Part shown: in pieces, positions 46,141-55,026 of the stretch
How positions within the stretch are numbered: position 1 is the stretch's first letter
Layout of the letters: each line of letters starts with the position of its first letter
NCBI RefSeq assembly: GCF_001425905.1
Contig: NZ_LMDY01000017.1
Span: forward strand, 218,810-282,809
DNA length: 64,000 nucleotides
DNA from: Methylibium sp. Root1272
GTDB taxonomy: Bacteria > Pseudomonadota > Gammaproteobacteria > Burkholderiales > Burkholderiaceae_C
Direction: 5' to 3'
Position numbers and translations under genes: made by a program
Notes under the pieces: generated by a model
Database searches by the model: none
The model's input: the letters and a program-made list of their open reading frames with translations, nothing else
What the model was told of the DNA's origin: nothing

Positions 46141-46443
46141 TCATGCAATGGGTTGGTGCACGGTCACCAATTTGGTGCCGTCGGGGAAGGTCGCCTCGAC
46201 CTGGATGTCCGGGATCATCTCGGCCACGCCGTCCATCACGTCGGCCCGGGTCAGCACCTGCTGGCCCGCGCTCATCAGCTGGGCCACGCTGCGGCCGTCG
46301 CGGGCGCCTTCCATGATCGCGGCGCTGATCAGCGCCACCGCCTCCGGGTGGTTGAGCTTCAGGCCCCGGGCGCGGCGCCGTTCGGCCAGCAGCGCGGCGG
46401 TGAAGATCAGCAGCTTGTCTTTCTCGCGGGGCGTCAGGTCCAT
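46141..46443 (-). CDS. ureA: Urease gamma subunit
   Basis: Small urease subunit, exactly 100 residues: [55 protein letters not shown] in parts, HQPIA at the end. First gene of the visible urease operon. The 104-nt gap to the divergent sensor-kinase gene must hold its promoter, though I see no strong match. The gene usually upstream of ureA, ureD, is absent. Confidence 0.97.
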   Translation of the reverse strand: MDLTPREKDKLLIFTAALLAERRRARGLKLNHPEAVALISAAIMEGARDGRSVAQLMSAGQQVLTRADVMDGVAEMIPDIQVEATFPDGTKLVTVHQPIA

Positions 46444-46547
46444 GGCGGGGCGCTGTGAGCAGGATGGATGCCATGTTAGGGCCAGTCAACGCCGGCGGAG
46501 GGCCGGCTGGTGCGGTTCTTGATCGGTGAGGTACAACCGTCCTGTCC

Positions 46548-49500
46548 ATGCCGTCCCACCCCGTCGCCCTGCCGCCTGCCGCCGACACGCCGCCCGCCGC
46601 CCCGGTGCAGCGCGTGATCAAGTTGCGCCGCGACTACAACAGCTGGGTCGCCCGCGAGACGATGGAGGACTACGCGCTGCGTTTCACACCGCGCGCCTTC
46701 CGCAAGTGGTCGGCCTGGCGGGTGGCCAACACCGCCATCGGCGGCGCTGCGTCCTTCCTGGTGCTGGAGGCGGTGGGCGCCACGCTGCTGGTCCAGCACG
46801 GCTTCGTCAACGCGGTGCTGGCCATCCTGGTGACCGGGCTGGTGATCTTCCTGGCCGGCCTGCCGGTCAGCGTCTACGCGGCGCGCCACGGCGTCGACAT
46901 GGACCTGCTGACGCGCGGTGCCGGCTTCGGCTACATCGGCTCCACGCTCACCTCGCTGATCTACGCCAGCTTCACCTTCATCTTCTTCGCGCTCGAGGCG
47001 GCCGTGATGGCCTATGCGCTGGAGCTGGCCTTCGACATCCCGCCGGCCTGGGGCTACCTGATCTGCGCGGTGGTCGTGATCCCGCTGGTGACCCACGGCG
47101 TCACCGCGATCAGCCGGCTGCAGGTCTGGACCCAGCCGCTGTGGCTGGCGATGCTGATCGCGCCCTATGTCTATGTGTTCGCCGAGAACCCGGGCGTCGT
47201 CGACGGACTGTTCGCCTACGGGGGGGAGAAGGGCGTGGTCGGGTTCTCGTGGCTGCACTTCGGCGCGGCCACCACGGTGGGCATCGCGCTCATCACGCAG
47301 ATGGGCGAGCAGGCCGACTACCTGCGCTTCATGCCCGAGAAGCGCGCCGATCAGCGCGGCCGCTGGTGGCTGGGCGTGCTGGTCGGCGGGCCGGGCTGGG
47401 TGCTGCCGGGGGTGCTGAAGATGCTGGGCGGCACGCTGCTGGCATGGCTGGCCATCAGCCACATGGTGCCGCTGGACCGCGCGGTCGACCCCAACCAGAT
47501 GTACCTCGCGGCCTACGAGCACGTGTTCCCGCACTACGGGTTGGCGGTGGCCGCGACCGCGCTGTTCGTGGTGATCTCGCAGATCAAGATCAACGTCACC
47601 AATGCCTACGCCGGCTCGCTGGCCTGGAGCAACTTCTTCGCGCGCCTCACCCACAGCCACCCGGGCCGCGTGGTGTGGATGGTGTTCAACACCGCGATCG
47701 CGCTGATGCTGATGGAGCTCAATGTCTTCCAGGCCATCGGCAGCGTGCTCGGGCTGTACAGCAATGTCGCGATCGCCTGGATGATGGCGGTGGTGGCCGA
47801 CCTGGTGATCAACAAGCCGCTGGGCCTGAGCCCGCCCGGCATCGAGTTCCGCCGCGCCCACCTCTACGACGTCAACCCGGTCGGCGTGGGTGCGATGGGC
47901 ATCGCCTCGCTGCTGTCGATCACCGCGCACATCGGCCTCTACGGTCCGATGGCGCAGGCCTGGTCGGCGGCCATCGCGATGGTCACGGCCTTCACCGCCG
48001 CGCCGCTGATCGCCTGGGCCACGAAGGGCCGCTACTACATCGCCCGCCAGCCCGAGCCGCTGGCGGCCGGCGACGACGGCCGCTACCCGCGCCTGAGCCG
48101 CTGCTGCATCTGCGAGCGCGAGTACGAGCGCGACGACATCGCCTCCTGCCCGGCCTACGGCGGCCCGATCTGCTCGCTGTGCTGCACGCTCGACGCGCGC
48201 TGCGGCGACCTGTGCAAGCCGCCCGAGGCCAAGCTCGCCGCGCAGTGGTCGGCCGCGCTGCGGCGCCTGCTGCCGCGCGCGGTGTGGCCCTACATCGACA
48301 CCGGCCTGGGCCACTACCTGTTGCTGATGCTCACCGTGGTGCCGCTGCTCGGCGGCCTGTTCGCACTCCTTTATCACCAGGAGCTGCGCACGCTCGCTGC
48401 CAGCGGCGCGCCGCTCGCCCCGGCGGTGGCCGGCGCGCTGAAGCTCGGCTTCGTGAAGGCCTTCGCCGCGCTGCTGCTGATCGCCGGCACGGTGGCCTGG
48501 TGGCTGGTGCTCACGCACAAGAGCCGCGAGGTCGCGCAGGAGGAATCGAACCGCCAGACCGCCGCGTTGCGCACCGAGATCGAATCGCACCGCCGCACCG
48601 ATGCGCAGTTGCAGGAGGCCAAGCTGCAGGCCGAACGCGCGATGCACCAGGCCGAGCAGGCCAACCGCGCGAAGAGCCGCTACATCACCGCCATCAGCCA
48701 CGAGCTGCGCACGCCGCTCAACAGCATCCTGGGCTATGCGCAGTTGCTGGAGGAGGACGAGGCGATGCCGCCGCACCGCGCGCAGGCGGTGCGCGTGATC
48801 CGCCGCGGCGGCGACCACCTGGCGAGCCTGATCGAGGACACGCTGGACCTCGCGCGCATCGAGAGCGGCAAGCTCGCGCTCGAGGTGCGGCCGCTGCGGC
48901 TGTGCGAGGCGGTGCAGGAACTCGCGCGCATGTTCGAGCTGCAGGCGCGCGCCAAGGGCCTGGTGTTCCGCCACGAGATCGAGGGCCCGGAGGTGGTGCG
49001 CGCCGACGAGAAGCGGCTGCGCCAGATCCTCATCAACCTGCTGGGCAATGCCGTCAAGTTCACCGCGCAGGGCGAGGTGGTGTTCCGCATGCGCTACGCG
49101 CGCGAGATCGCGCATTTCGAGATCGAGGACTCGGGCCCCGGCATGACGCCCGACGAGCTGGCGCGCGTGTTCGAGCCCTTCGAGCGCGGCGGCGCGCTGG
49201 CCGGCGGCGGGCATGGCACCGGCACCGGCATCGGCCTCACCATCGCGAAGATGCTGACCGACCTGATGGGCGGCGAGATGACCGTGCGCAGCACGCCGGG
49301 CCGCGGCACCGCGTTCGCGATCCGCCTGTTCCTGCCGCAGGCCGCCGAGGCGACGGTGGCGCCCGCGGTGCGCGTGGCGCGCCGCATCGGCTACCTCGGC
49401 GCGCGCCGCAGCGTGCTGGTGGTCGACAACGAGGAGGCCGACCGCGGCCTGCTCGCCACCGTGCTGGAGCCGCTGGGCTTCACGGTGCGGCAGGCGGCCT

Positions 49501-50069
49501 CGGGCGAGGCGGCGCTGCGGCTGCTGCGCGCCGGGCCGCCGCCCGACGCCATCCTGATGGACCTGGCGATGCCGGGGCTGGACGGCTGGGCCACGATCCG
49601 CCAGTTGCGCGAGGAAGGCCTGTGCGAGGCGCCGGTGGCCATTGTCTCGGCCAATGCCTTCGATCGCGGGCTCGACAACGACGTCGGCGTCACGCCGGCC
49701 GACTTCTTCGTGAAGCCGGTGCGCGTGGCCGACCTGCTGCAGTGGCTGGGCCAGCGCCTGGCGCTCGAATGGATCGACGCGCCGCCACCGCGCCGCGCCG
49801 CGGCCTCGGGTCCGCCGGCGCCAGCCACGCCGGCCGGTCCGCCACCGGTCGCCGCGCTGGCGCGTCGCGCCGCGCTCGACGAGCTGGCGCGGCTGGGCTA
49901 CCTGCGCGGGCTGCTGGGTGAGCTGAGCGCGATCGAGGCCGAGGACCCGGCCGCCGCGGCCTGGACCGGCCCGGTGCGCGAACTGGCCCAGCAGTTCCGC
50001 TTCGATGCCATCCGTGCGCTGCTGAACCCCCGAGACGAGGAACCCGAAGATGCTGCCGCGGCCGCCTGA
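46548..50069 (+). CDS. NCS1-type transporter / histidine kinase / receiver fusion
   Basis: A 1173-residue hybrid sensor. Residues ~20-500 resemble NCS1 permeases for cytosine, purines or allantoin (RDYNSWVARETMEDYALRF, about 12 helices). Residues 505-560 hold nine Cys (519, 520, 522, 534, 542, 545, 546, 552, 556). Two further helices (~575-655) and a coiled coil lead to the kinase: H-box His718 (ISHELRTPLNSILGY), ATPase with NLLGNAVKFT and DSGPGMTPDEL, and a receiver with phospho-acceptor Asp1005 (MDLAMPGLDG). A helical tail follows. The ligand is unknown; nitrogen compounds fit the neighbouring urease. The last 20 nt overlap the response regulator gene. Confidence 0.9.
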   Translation: MPSHPVALPPAADTPPAAPVQRVIKLRRDYNSWVARETMEDYALRFTPRAFRKWSAWRVANTAIGGAASFLVLEAVGATLLVQHGFVNAVLAILVTGLVIFLAGLPVSVYAARHGVDMDLLTRGAGFGYIGSTLTSLIYASFTFIFFALEAAVMAYALELAFDIPPAWGYLICAVVVIPLVTHGVTAISRLQVWTQPLWLAMLIAPYVYVFAENPGVVDGLFAYGGEKGVVGFSWLHFGAATTVGIALITQMGEQADYLRFMPEKRADQRGRWWLGVLVGGPGWVLPGVLKMLGGTLLAWLAISHMVPLDRAVDPNQMYLAAYEHVFPHYGLAVAATALFVVISQIKINVTNAYAGSLAWSNFFARLTHSHPGRVVWMVFNTAIALMLMELNVFQAIGSVLGLYSNVAIAWMMAVVADLVINKPLGLSPPGIEFRRAHLYDVNPVGVGAMGIASLLSITAHIGLYGPMAQAWSAAIAMVTAFTAAPLIAWATKGRYYIARQPEPLAAGDDGRYPRLSRCCICEREYERDDIASCPAYGGPICSLCCTLDARCGDLCKPPEAKLAAQWSAALRRLLPRAVWPYIDTGLGHYLLLMLTVVPLLGGLFALLYHQELRTLAASGAPLAPAVAGALKLGFVKAFAALLLIAGTVAWWLVLTHKSREVAQEESNRQTAALRTEIESHRRTDAQLQEAKLQAERAMHQAEQANRAKSRYITAISHELRTPLNSILGYAQLLEEDEAMPPHRAQAVRVIRRGGDHLASLIEDTLDLARIESGKLALEVRPLRLCEAVQELARMFELQARAKGLVFRHEIEGPEVVRADEKRLRQILINLLGNAVKFTAQGEVVFRMRYAREIAHFEIEDSGPGMTPDELARVFEPFERGGALAGGGHGTGTGIGLTIAKMLTDLMGGEMTVRSTPGRGTAFAIRLFLPQAAEATVAPAVRVARRIGYLGARRSVLVVDNEEADRGLLATVLEPLGFTVRQAASGEAALRLLRAGPPPDAILMDLAMPGLDGWATIRQLREEGLCEAPVAIVSANAFDRGLDNDVGVTPADFFVKPVRVADLLQWLGQRLALEWIDAPPPRRAAASGPPAPATPAGPPPVAALARRAALDELARLGYLRGLLGELSAIEAEDPAAAAWTGPVRELAQQFRFDAIRALLNPRDEEPEDAAAAA

Positions 50070-51051
50070 CTCTCCCGCCGACCCCGACGTGCTGCGCGGA
50101 CCGGAGCGCATGCGCCTCGGCGAGAACAGCGACGTCGTGCTGATCGTCGACGACGTGCCCGACAACGTCGCGGTGCTGCACGACGCGCTCGACGAATCCG
50201 GCTACACGGTGCTGGTCGCCACCAGCGGCGAGGCCGCGCTGGAGCGCGCGGTGCACGCGCGGCCCGACGTGGTGCTGCTCGACGCGCTGATGCCCGGCAT
50301 GGACGGCTTCGAGGTGGCGCGCCGGCTCAAGCGTGACGCCGCCACTGCGCACATCCCCATCGTCTTCATGACGGGGCTGGCCGAGACCGAGCACGTCGAG
50401 GCCGCCTTCGAGGCCGGCGGCGTGGACTACGTGACCAAGCCGATCCGCCCGCGCGAGGTCATCGCTCGCATCGCCGCCCACGTGCGCGGCGCGCGCCAGG
50501 CACGGCAGGCGCGCAGCGCGCTCGACGCCTTCGGCCACGCGGTGATCACCGTGCGCGCCAGCGACGGCCGCGTGCTGTGGCAGACGCCGCTGGCGCGCGA
50601 GCTGCTGCAGGCGCTGGACGCCACCCGCGAGGCCGGCACGCGCGGGCCCGTGCTCAGCGAGACCCTGCTCGACTGGATGCAGGCGCAGGCGGTGCTGGCG
50701 GCCACCGAGCAGACCGGCTACCCCATCGTGCTGGCGCGCGACGGCCGGCGCGTGAGCTTCGCGCTGCACGAGCCGACCGGCGAGGACGAATGGCTGCTGG
50801 TGCTGACGGAGTCGAACGATCGCGCCACCATCGAGGGCCTGGCCGTCGCGTTCCGGCTCACCGGCCGCGAGGCCGAGGTGTTGCACTGGGTGGCGCAGGG
50901 CAAGACCAACCGCGACATCGGCGACATCCTCGGCACCAGCCCGCGCACCGTGCACAAGCACCTGGAGCATGTGTTCGCCAAGCTCGGCGTCGAGACACGC
51001 ACCTCCGCCGCGGCGATGGCGCTCGGCAAGCTCAAGCGCGGCGGCAGCTGA
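50050..51051 (+). CDS. Response regulator, receiver plus LuxR-type HTH
   Basis: 333 residues. The receiver (~27-145) has VLIVDDVPDN, phospho-acceptor Asp in VLLDALMPGMDGFEV, and Lys in YVTKPIRP. A PAS-like middle segment (~160-255) follows, then a LuxR-family DNA-binding domain near 265-325 (LTGREAEVLHWVAQGKTNRDI, RTVHKHLEHVFAKLGV in parts). It overlaps the kinase gene by 20 nt and is surely its partner. Possible targets include the divergent ureABC operon; this is inference. Confidence 0.93.
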   Translation: MLPRPPDSPADPDVLRGPERMRLGENSDVVLIVDDVPDNVAVLHDALDESGYTVLVATSGEAALERAVHARPDVVLLDALMPGMDGFEVARRLKRDAATAHIPIVFMTGLAETEHVEAAFEAGGVDYVTKPIRPREVIARIAAHVRGARQARQARSALDAFGHAVITVRASDGRVLWQTPLARELLQALDATREAGTRGPVLSETLLDWMQAQAVLAATEQTGYPIVLARDGRRVSFALHEPTGEDEWLLVLTESNDRATIEGLAVAFRLTGREAEVLHWVAQGKTNRDIGDILGTSPRTVHKHLEHVFAKLGVETRTSAAAMALGKLKRGGS

Positions 51052-51068
51052 GGCGCGGCCGCCGCGCG

Positions 51069-51335
51069 TCAGCCCAGGTCGTCGTCGGAGAGCGACATGA
51101 ACAGGCGTCCCGCCTGGGCCGCCAGCGTGAGCAGCCCGCATACCAGCACGACCGCGCTGCGCTGCGAGGGCCGCATGCCCGAGTCCCACCAGTAGCTGAA
51201 GCCGCCCGCCAGCGTGAACAGGCCGCCGAATGCGAGGAAGGCCATGAACAGCAGCCAACTCACCCACGGCGCCGGGCGCCAGAGCAGCAGGTGGGCCCAG
51301 GCCGCCAAGGCCACGAGCACGGCGATCGTCTTCAT
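51069..51335 (-). CDS. Small hypothetical membrane protein
   Basis: 88 residues with about three hydrophobic helices (IAVLVALAAWAHLLLW, WLLFMAFLAFGGLFTLAGG, VVLVCGLLTLAAQAG) and an acidic end SLSDDDLG. GAGG seven bases before the ATG at 51335. Convergent with the response regulator gene (17 nt apart). I do not recognise a family. Confidence 0.65.
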   Translation of the reverse strand: MKTIAVLVALAAWAHLLLWRPAPWVSWLLFMAFLAFGGLFTLAGGFSYWWDSGMRPSQRSAVVLVCGLLTLAAQAGRLFMSLSDDDLG

Positions 51336-51363
51336 CGAGGCACCTCGCGAGGTGGGCAGCGGC

Positions 51364-52122
51364 TCACGGCATGCGGCCCCAGCGCAGCGCGTGCTCCCAC
51401 TCGGGCCGGCCGCGCTCGCGCGCCAGCGCGGCCATCGCCGCATGGTCGTAGGGCACGGCGATCAGCTCGGCCGACCAGCGACCGTCGGCGCCGCGCTCGG
51501 CGATCGCATAGCGCGCGTCCGGTGCGCCGTTCTCCACCGCGTGAGGGAAGGGCCAGGCGTCGTCGTAGGCCGGCAGGCCCACGCTGCCGGGGTTGAGCAG
51601 CAGCTGGCCGCGCCGGCTGCGCAGCAGGCGCGGCGTGTGGGTGTGCCCGCAGCACACCAGCGCCGCACGCACCTCGCCCAGGCGCGCCTCCACCTCGTCG
51701 GCCGTCGCGGCGCGCAGTCCCTGCGGCGTCACGGTCTCGAAGAAGTAGGTGTCGTCGCGCGCTGGCGTGCCGTGGCACAGGAAGGCATCGTCGTCGGCCA
51801 GTGCGTGCCGGTGCGTCAACGTGCGCAGCCAGTCGAGTTCGGCGAGGCCGAGCATCGCGTGCGCGTAGGCATCCGAGGGCTCGCGCGGCAGCGCGCCGCC
51901 GCCGAGCACGTAGCGCTCGTGGTTGCCGGCCAGCTGCAGCCAGTCCTGCGCCATCAGGAAGCGCGCGGTCTCGCGCGGCAGCAGCGGCCCCGACAGGCTG
52001 TCGCCGAGGTTCACCGTGCGGTGCACTTTCCGGCGGCCGATGTCGGCCACCACCGCCTCGAGTGCGGCGAGGTTGCCGTGGATGTCGGAGACGAAGGCGA
52101 TGCGCAGGGCCGGCATCGTCAT
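51364..52122 (-). CDS. Calcineurin-like metallophosphoesterase
   Basis: 252 residues. Metal-binding blocks are in order: SDIHGNLAAL, NLGDSLSGP, AGNHERY, FLCHGTP and CCGHTHTPRLL, the YfcE/PrpE-like pattern. The substrate (nucleotide, phosphodiester or phosphoprotein) is unknown. The start overlaps the stop of the upstream VOC gene (ATGA), so the two are coupled. Confidence 0.9.
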   Translation of the reverse strand: MTMPALRIAFVSDIHGNLAALEAVVADIGRRKVHRTVNLGDSLSGPLLPRETARFLMAQDWLQLAGNHERYVLGGGALPREPSDAYAHAMLGLAELDWLRTLTHRHALADDDAFLCHGTPARDDTYFFETVTPQGLRAATADEVEARLGEVRAALVCCGHTHTPRLLRSRRGQLLLNPGSVGLPAYDDAWPFPHAVENGAPDARYAIAERGADGRWSAELIAVPYDHAAMAALARERGRPEWEHALRWGRMP

Positions 52123-52541
52123 GCGGCCGGCCCGGTCTGGCCGCGGCAGACGACGGCGAGCTTGTGGCCGTCGGGGTCGCGCACATAGGCCGCGTAGAAG
52201 TCGGCGTTGTACTGCGGGCGCAGGCCCGGTGCGCCTTCGGAGCGGCCGCCGTGCGCCAGCGCCGCCGCGTGGAAGGCATCGACCTCGGCCCAGCTGCGCG
52301 CCCGCAGCGCCACCATCGTGCCGTTGCCCACCGTGGCCGGCCGGCCGTCGAACGGTTCGCACAGCCACAGCGCGATCTCCTTCGCGCCGTGCTGCAGGTA
52401 GGTGCCCCAGCCGATCCAGCCGTCCCAGTCGGGCTCGTCGCTGGTGTCGCAGCGCTGCAGGCCCAGCGCGGCCATCGTCGCGTCGTAGAAGCGCGCGGCG
52501 CGGGGCAGATCAGCGCTGCCGAGGCAAACGTAGGTGAACAT
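52119..52541 (-). CDS. VOC/glyoxalase-fold protein
   Basis: 140 residues with the paired beta-alpha-beta layout of the vicinal oxygen chelate fold: FTYVCLGSADLPRAARFYDATMAALG at the start (split here: FYDATMAALGL) and YVRDPDGHKLAVVC at the end. It resembles uncharacterised glyoxalase-like proteins; metal and substrate unknown. Confidence 0.85.
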   Translation of the reverse strand: MFTYVCLGSADLPRAARFYDATMAALGLQRCDTSDEPDWDGWIGWGTYLQHGAKEIALWLCEPFDGRPATVGNGTMVALRARSWAEVDAFHAAALAHGGRSEGAPGLRPQYNADFYAAYVRDPDGHKLAVVCRGQTGPAA

Positions 52542-52582
52542 CGTGAGGCCCTACTTTCGGTGCCGCGACGTCCCGCGCGGAC

Positions 52583-53185
52583 TCAGCTGCCGAGATCGGC
52601 CACCGAGTCGACCACCGCCGCGTACAGATCGCGCGTGGACGCCAGCGCGCCGTCGTGCACCTCGCGCGCCGTCAGCACCTTGCCGTTCGGCCCCTGCAGC
52701 GCGCGCGTCGCGGTGGCGCTGGCCACCACCGTCGGCGCGTAGCCGAGGTTGAAGCCGCCGTGCGCGGTGGAGTTGATGCACATGTGCGTCATGAAGCCGG
52801 CCAGCACGATCTGCTGGATGCCCAGCGCCTTGAGCCGTTCGTCGAGGTCGGTCTGCACGAAGGCGTTGGGGTAGTTCTTGGTGATGACCGGCTCGCCGGC
52901 GATCGGTGCCACCTCGGCCGAGATGGCGCCGATCTCGGCCCGCACGTCGTAGGGCGAGCCGGCCCCGGCGTCGTGCTGGATGTGGAAGATCGGCATCCTG
53001 CGCGCGCGGGCGATCTCCAGCAGCTTGCGCGCCTCGACCAGCGCCTCTTCCACGCCGGTCAGCTGCATCACGCCCTGCCGGTAGGTGTTCTGGCAGTCGA
53101 TCATGATGAGCGCGGCCTCGCCCAGCGCGGCCGGACGGTGGCCGAGACCGACGAGCTCTCTCAGGGTGGTGGAAGCGGTGGTCAT
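52583..53185 (-). CDS. Isochorismatase-like cysteine hydrolase
   Basis: 200 residues with the Asp-Lys-Cys triad of the family: Asp in LIMIDCQNTY, Lys in VITKNYPNAF, and Cys in FMTHMCINSTA. Related enzymes act on nicotinamide, ureidoacrylate, biuret or isochorismate. Being a few kb from urease, a carbamoyl or ureido substrate is conceivable, but sequence alone does not settle it. Cytoplasmic. Confidence 0.9.
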   Translation of the reverse strand: MTTASTTLRELVGLGHRPAALGEAALIMIDCQNTYRQGVMQLTGVEEALVEARKLLEIARARRMPIFHIQHDAGAGSPYDVRAEIGAISAEVAPIAGEPVITKNYPNAFVQTDLDERLKALGIQQIVLAGFMTHMCINSTAHGGFNLGYAPTVVASATATRALQGPNGKVLTAREVHDGALASTRDLYAAVVDSVADLGS

Positions 53186-53258
53186 GCAGGTCTCCTCGTG
53201 ATGCCTGGCGGTGGTGCCGGCGCGCGGCCATTACACCAAAGTCGCAATGTCCCGCGCC

Positions 53259-53843
53259 TCAGGGCGGATCGCGTGGGCTGCCGGCCTCGGCAGCGATCAA
53301 TCCGGCACTCATCCCGCCGGCTCCGGCGGCGGCTCCGCCACCACCACCACCACCGCCACCCCCGCCGCGCGCATCGCCGCGGCCGCCGCCTTCGCCGTCG
53401 CCACGGCCGCTCCGCGGCATGCGGCCCGGGCCCGACGGCGGCAGCACCAGGCCGGCCGGGATCGGGTCCAGCCCGAGCTGGGCCCGCACGTCGGAGCGCA
53501 GCGCCTCGATCAGCGGCTGCCAGTCCACCGGCTCGCCGCGCCGCAGCCGCAGCGCGCATTGCGCCGCCAGCTCCACCTGCGCCAGCGAGCCGAACAGCAC
53601 CAGGTCGGCCAGCGTCTCCTCGATCTGCGGGCCGTGCTCGTCGGCCGCGTGCGAGAACGAGCCGGCCAGCGAGCGGTAGGCCGCCATCAGCGACTTCAGC
53701 CGCTCCGTCTCCTGCCGGTTCTCGCGCTGGCGCCGCTGCTGCACGCGCTGCATCACGAACACGCGCACCGCCAGCAGCACCACGGCGAGCACCAGCGACG
53801 CGATCAGCGTCAGCGGCAGTGGGCCCAGGTCGGTCAGTCTCAT
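53259..53843 (-). CDS. Membrane-anchored protein with Gly-rich tail
   Basis: 194 residues: an N-terminal helix (LPLTLIASLVLAVVLLAVRVFVM), a coiled-coil-like basic stretch (QQRRQRENRQETERLKSL), a helical body, and a tail with a run of about 11 consecutive Gly followed by Ala/Gly. On DNA the run is an imperfect GGC/GGT triplet repeat near 53330-53370. It overlaps the upstream SDR gene (ATGA). Function unknown. Confidence 0.7.
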   Translation of the reverse strand: MRLTDLGPLPLTLIASLVLAVVLLAVRVFVMQRVQQRRQRENRQETERLKSLMAAYRSLAGSFSHAADEHGPQIEETLADLVLFGSLAQVELAAQCALRLRRGEPVDWQPLIEALRSDVRAQLGLDPIPAGLVLPPSGPGRMPRSGRGDGEGGGRGDARGGGGGGGGGGGAAAGAGGMSAGLIAAEAGSPRDPP

Positions 53844-54529
53844 CGCGGCACCCAGCCCCCGCACACCGGGAACACCTGGCCGACGAAGCAGTCGGCCGGC
53901 TCGCTGCACAGGTAGGCGGCGAACTCGGCATCCTCGCGGGCGCCGACCAGTCGGCCCAGCGGCACCTCGCGCTTCAGACGCTCCTGGAAGCGCGGGTCGG
54001 CCTGAACCTCGGGCGGAAAGTAGGTCGGGTTGTCGACAAAGTTCTGCGCGATCGCGTTCACCCGCACGCCGTGCGGCGCCACCTCGACGCCGACCGCCTG
54101 CACGTAGGCCAGCTGCGCACCGCGCGCCGCGCTGTAGGTCGAGCTGTTCCTCATGCCGCGCAGCGCCGCGGCACTCCCCATCAGGAGCACGCGGCCCGCG
54201 CGCCGCTCGATCATCTGCGGCAGCACCGCGCGCAGCAGCCGCGGCAGCGGGTCGACCAGGGCGCCGAACACCGCCGCCCACTCGGCCTCGGACGACGCCA
54301 CGGCGCTGGTGCGCGGTGCCGGGATCGCGAGGTTGAGGATCAGCAGGTCCACCACGCCGGCCGCGGCCACCACCCGGGCCGGCGCGTCGGCGTCGACCAG
54401 CGGCGAGGTGTCGGCGATCACCTGTGCGCCGTGCGCGGCGAACACCTCGCACAGCGCCGGCCCCATGAAGTCATCGGCCTGGGTGATCAGCGCGCGCCGC
54501 CCGCTCAGGGTCGGAGTGTTTCCTGTCAT
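53840..54529 (-). CDS. Atypical short-chain dehydrogenase/reductase-like protein
   Basis: 229 residues with an overall SDR layout (ILNLAIPAPR, RVLLMGSAAALRG, VRVNAIAQNFVDNPTYF). Two key motifs deviate: the cofactor Gly motif reads ITQADDFMGPALC instead of TGxxxGxG, and the catalytic pair reads Tyr-x3-Arg (TYSAARG) instead of Tyr-x3-Lys. Activity may be altered or lost; some halohydrin dehalogenases use Ser-Tyr-Arg in this fold. It also has the WVPR-type C-terminus after VCGG. Confidence 0.8.
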   Translation of the reverse strand: MTGNTPTLSGRRALITQADDFMGPALCEVFAAHGAQVIADTSPLVDADAPARVVAAAGVVDLLILNLAIPAPRTSAVASSEAEWAAVFGALVDPLPRLLRAVLPQMIERRAGRVLLMGSAAALRGMRNSSTYSAARGAQLAYVQAVGVEVAPHGVRVNAIAQNFVDNPTYFPPEVQADPRFQERLKREVPLGRLVGAREDAEFAAYLCSEPADCFVGQVFPVCGGWVPR

Positions 54530-54557
54530 GCGTCGGTCCTTTCGGTCACGGTGTCGG

Positions 54558-54962
54558 TCAGCGGCGCGGCTGGTGCATCACGCGCTGTGTCTCGGCCCAC
54601 AGCGCCTGGCACTGGTGCTCGATCGGGCTCGAGGCCGCCGGCGCCACACCCTGCGCCTCGGCGGACTTCACGCGGCGAAGCTCACCCTGGTAGGCGGCGC
54701 TGCGGCGCGCCGCCGCAAGCTGGCGGCGCCGTGAGTCGTCGATCTGCAGCCGGCGCAGGCTCAGGTAGGCGTCGTCGCGGTGGCCGCGCATCGCGGGCAG
54801 GCGGGCCTCGCACTTTGCATAGCCAACGTCGAAACGCGCCATGGCCTGCGGGTCGAGTGCCATCGATTGCGCTTCGGCGAGCGGCGGTGCGGAAGCCGCC
54901 AGCGCGGCGCAGGCGAAAGCAAGAACCTGGGCGAAATGGAGCGGAGGCAGGGGAAGTCGCAC
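54558..54962 (-). CDS. Small exported hypothetical protein
   Basis: 134 residues from GTG 54962, chosen because AAAGGA stands seven bases upstream; an ATG at 55001 adds 13 residues but lacks a ribosome site. A signal peptide is clear (HFAQVLAFACAALAASAPPLAEAQS). The mature part is helical, basic, with two Cys (YAKCEARLPAM; EHQCQALW), perhaps a disulfide. No family recognised. Confidence 0.7.
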   Translation of the reverse strand: MRLPLPPLHFAQVLAFACAALAASAPPLAEAQSMALDPQAMARFDVGYAKCEARLPAMRGHRDDAYLSLRRLQIDDSRRRQLAAARRSAAYQGELRRVKSAEAQGVAPAASSPIEHQCQALWAETQRVMHQPRR

Positions 54963-55026
54963 GCGGGAGTCCTTTGCGAAGCGGGGAGGGTGGGCGGGCA
55001 TCGACGGAAGTCTCGCGCGGCCCGGC

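Noticed and set aside
46476..50165. A 1229-residue open frame on the minus strand opposite the sensor kinase gene
   Set aside because: Antisense shadow of a very GC-rich gene: low-complexity His/Arg/Ala sequence, no family motif, and the plus-strand frame has full kinase and permease motifs.
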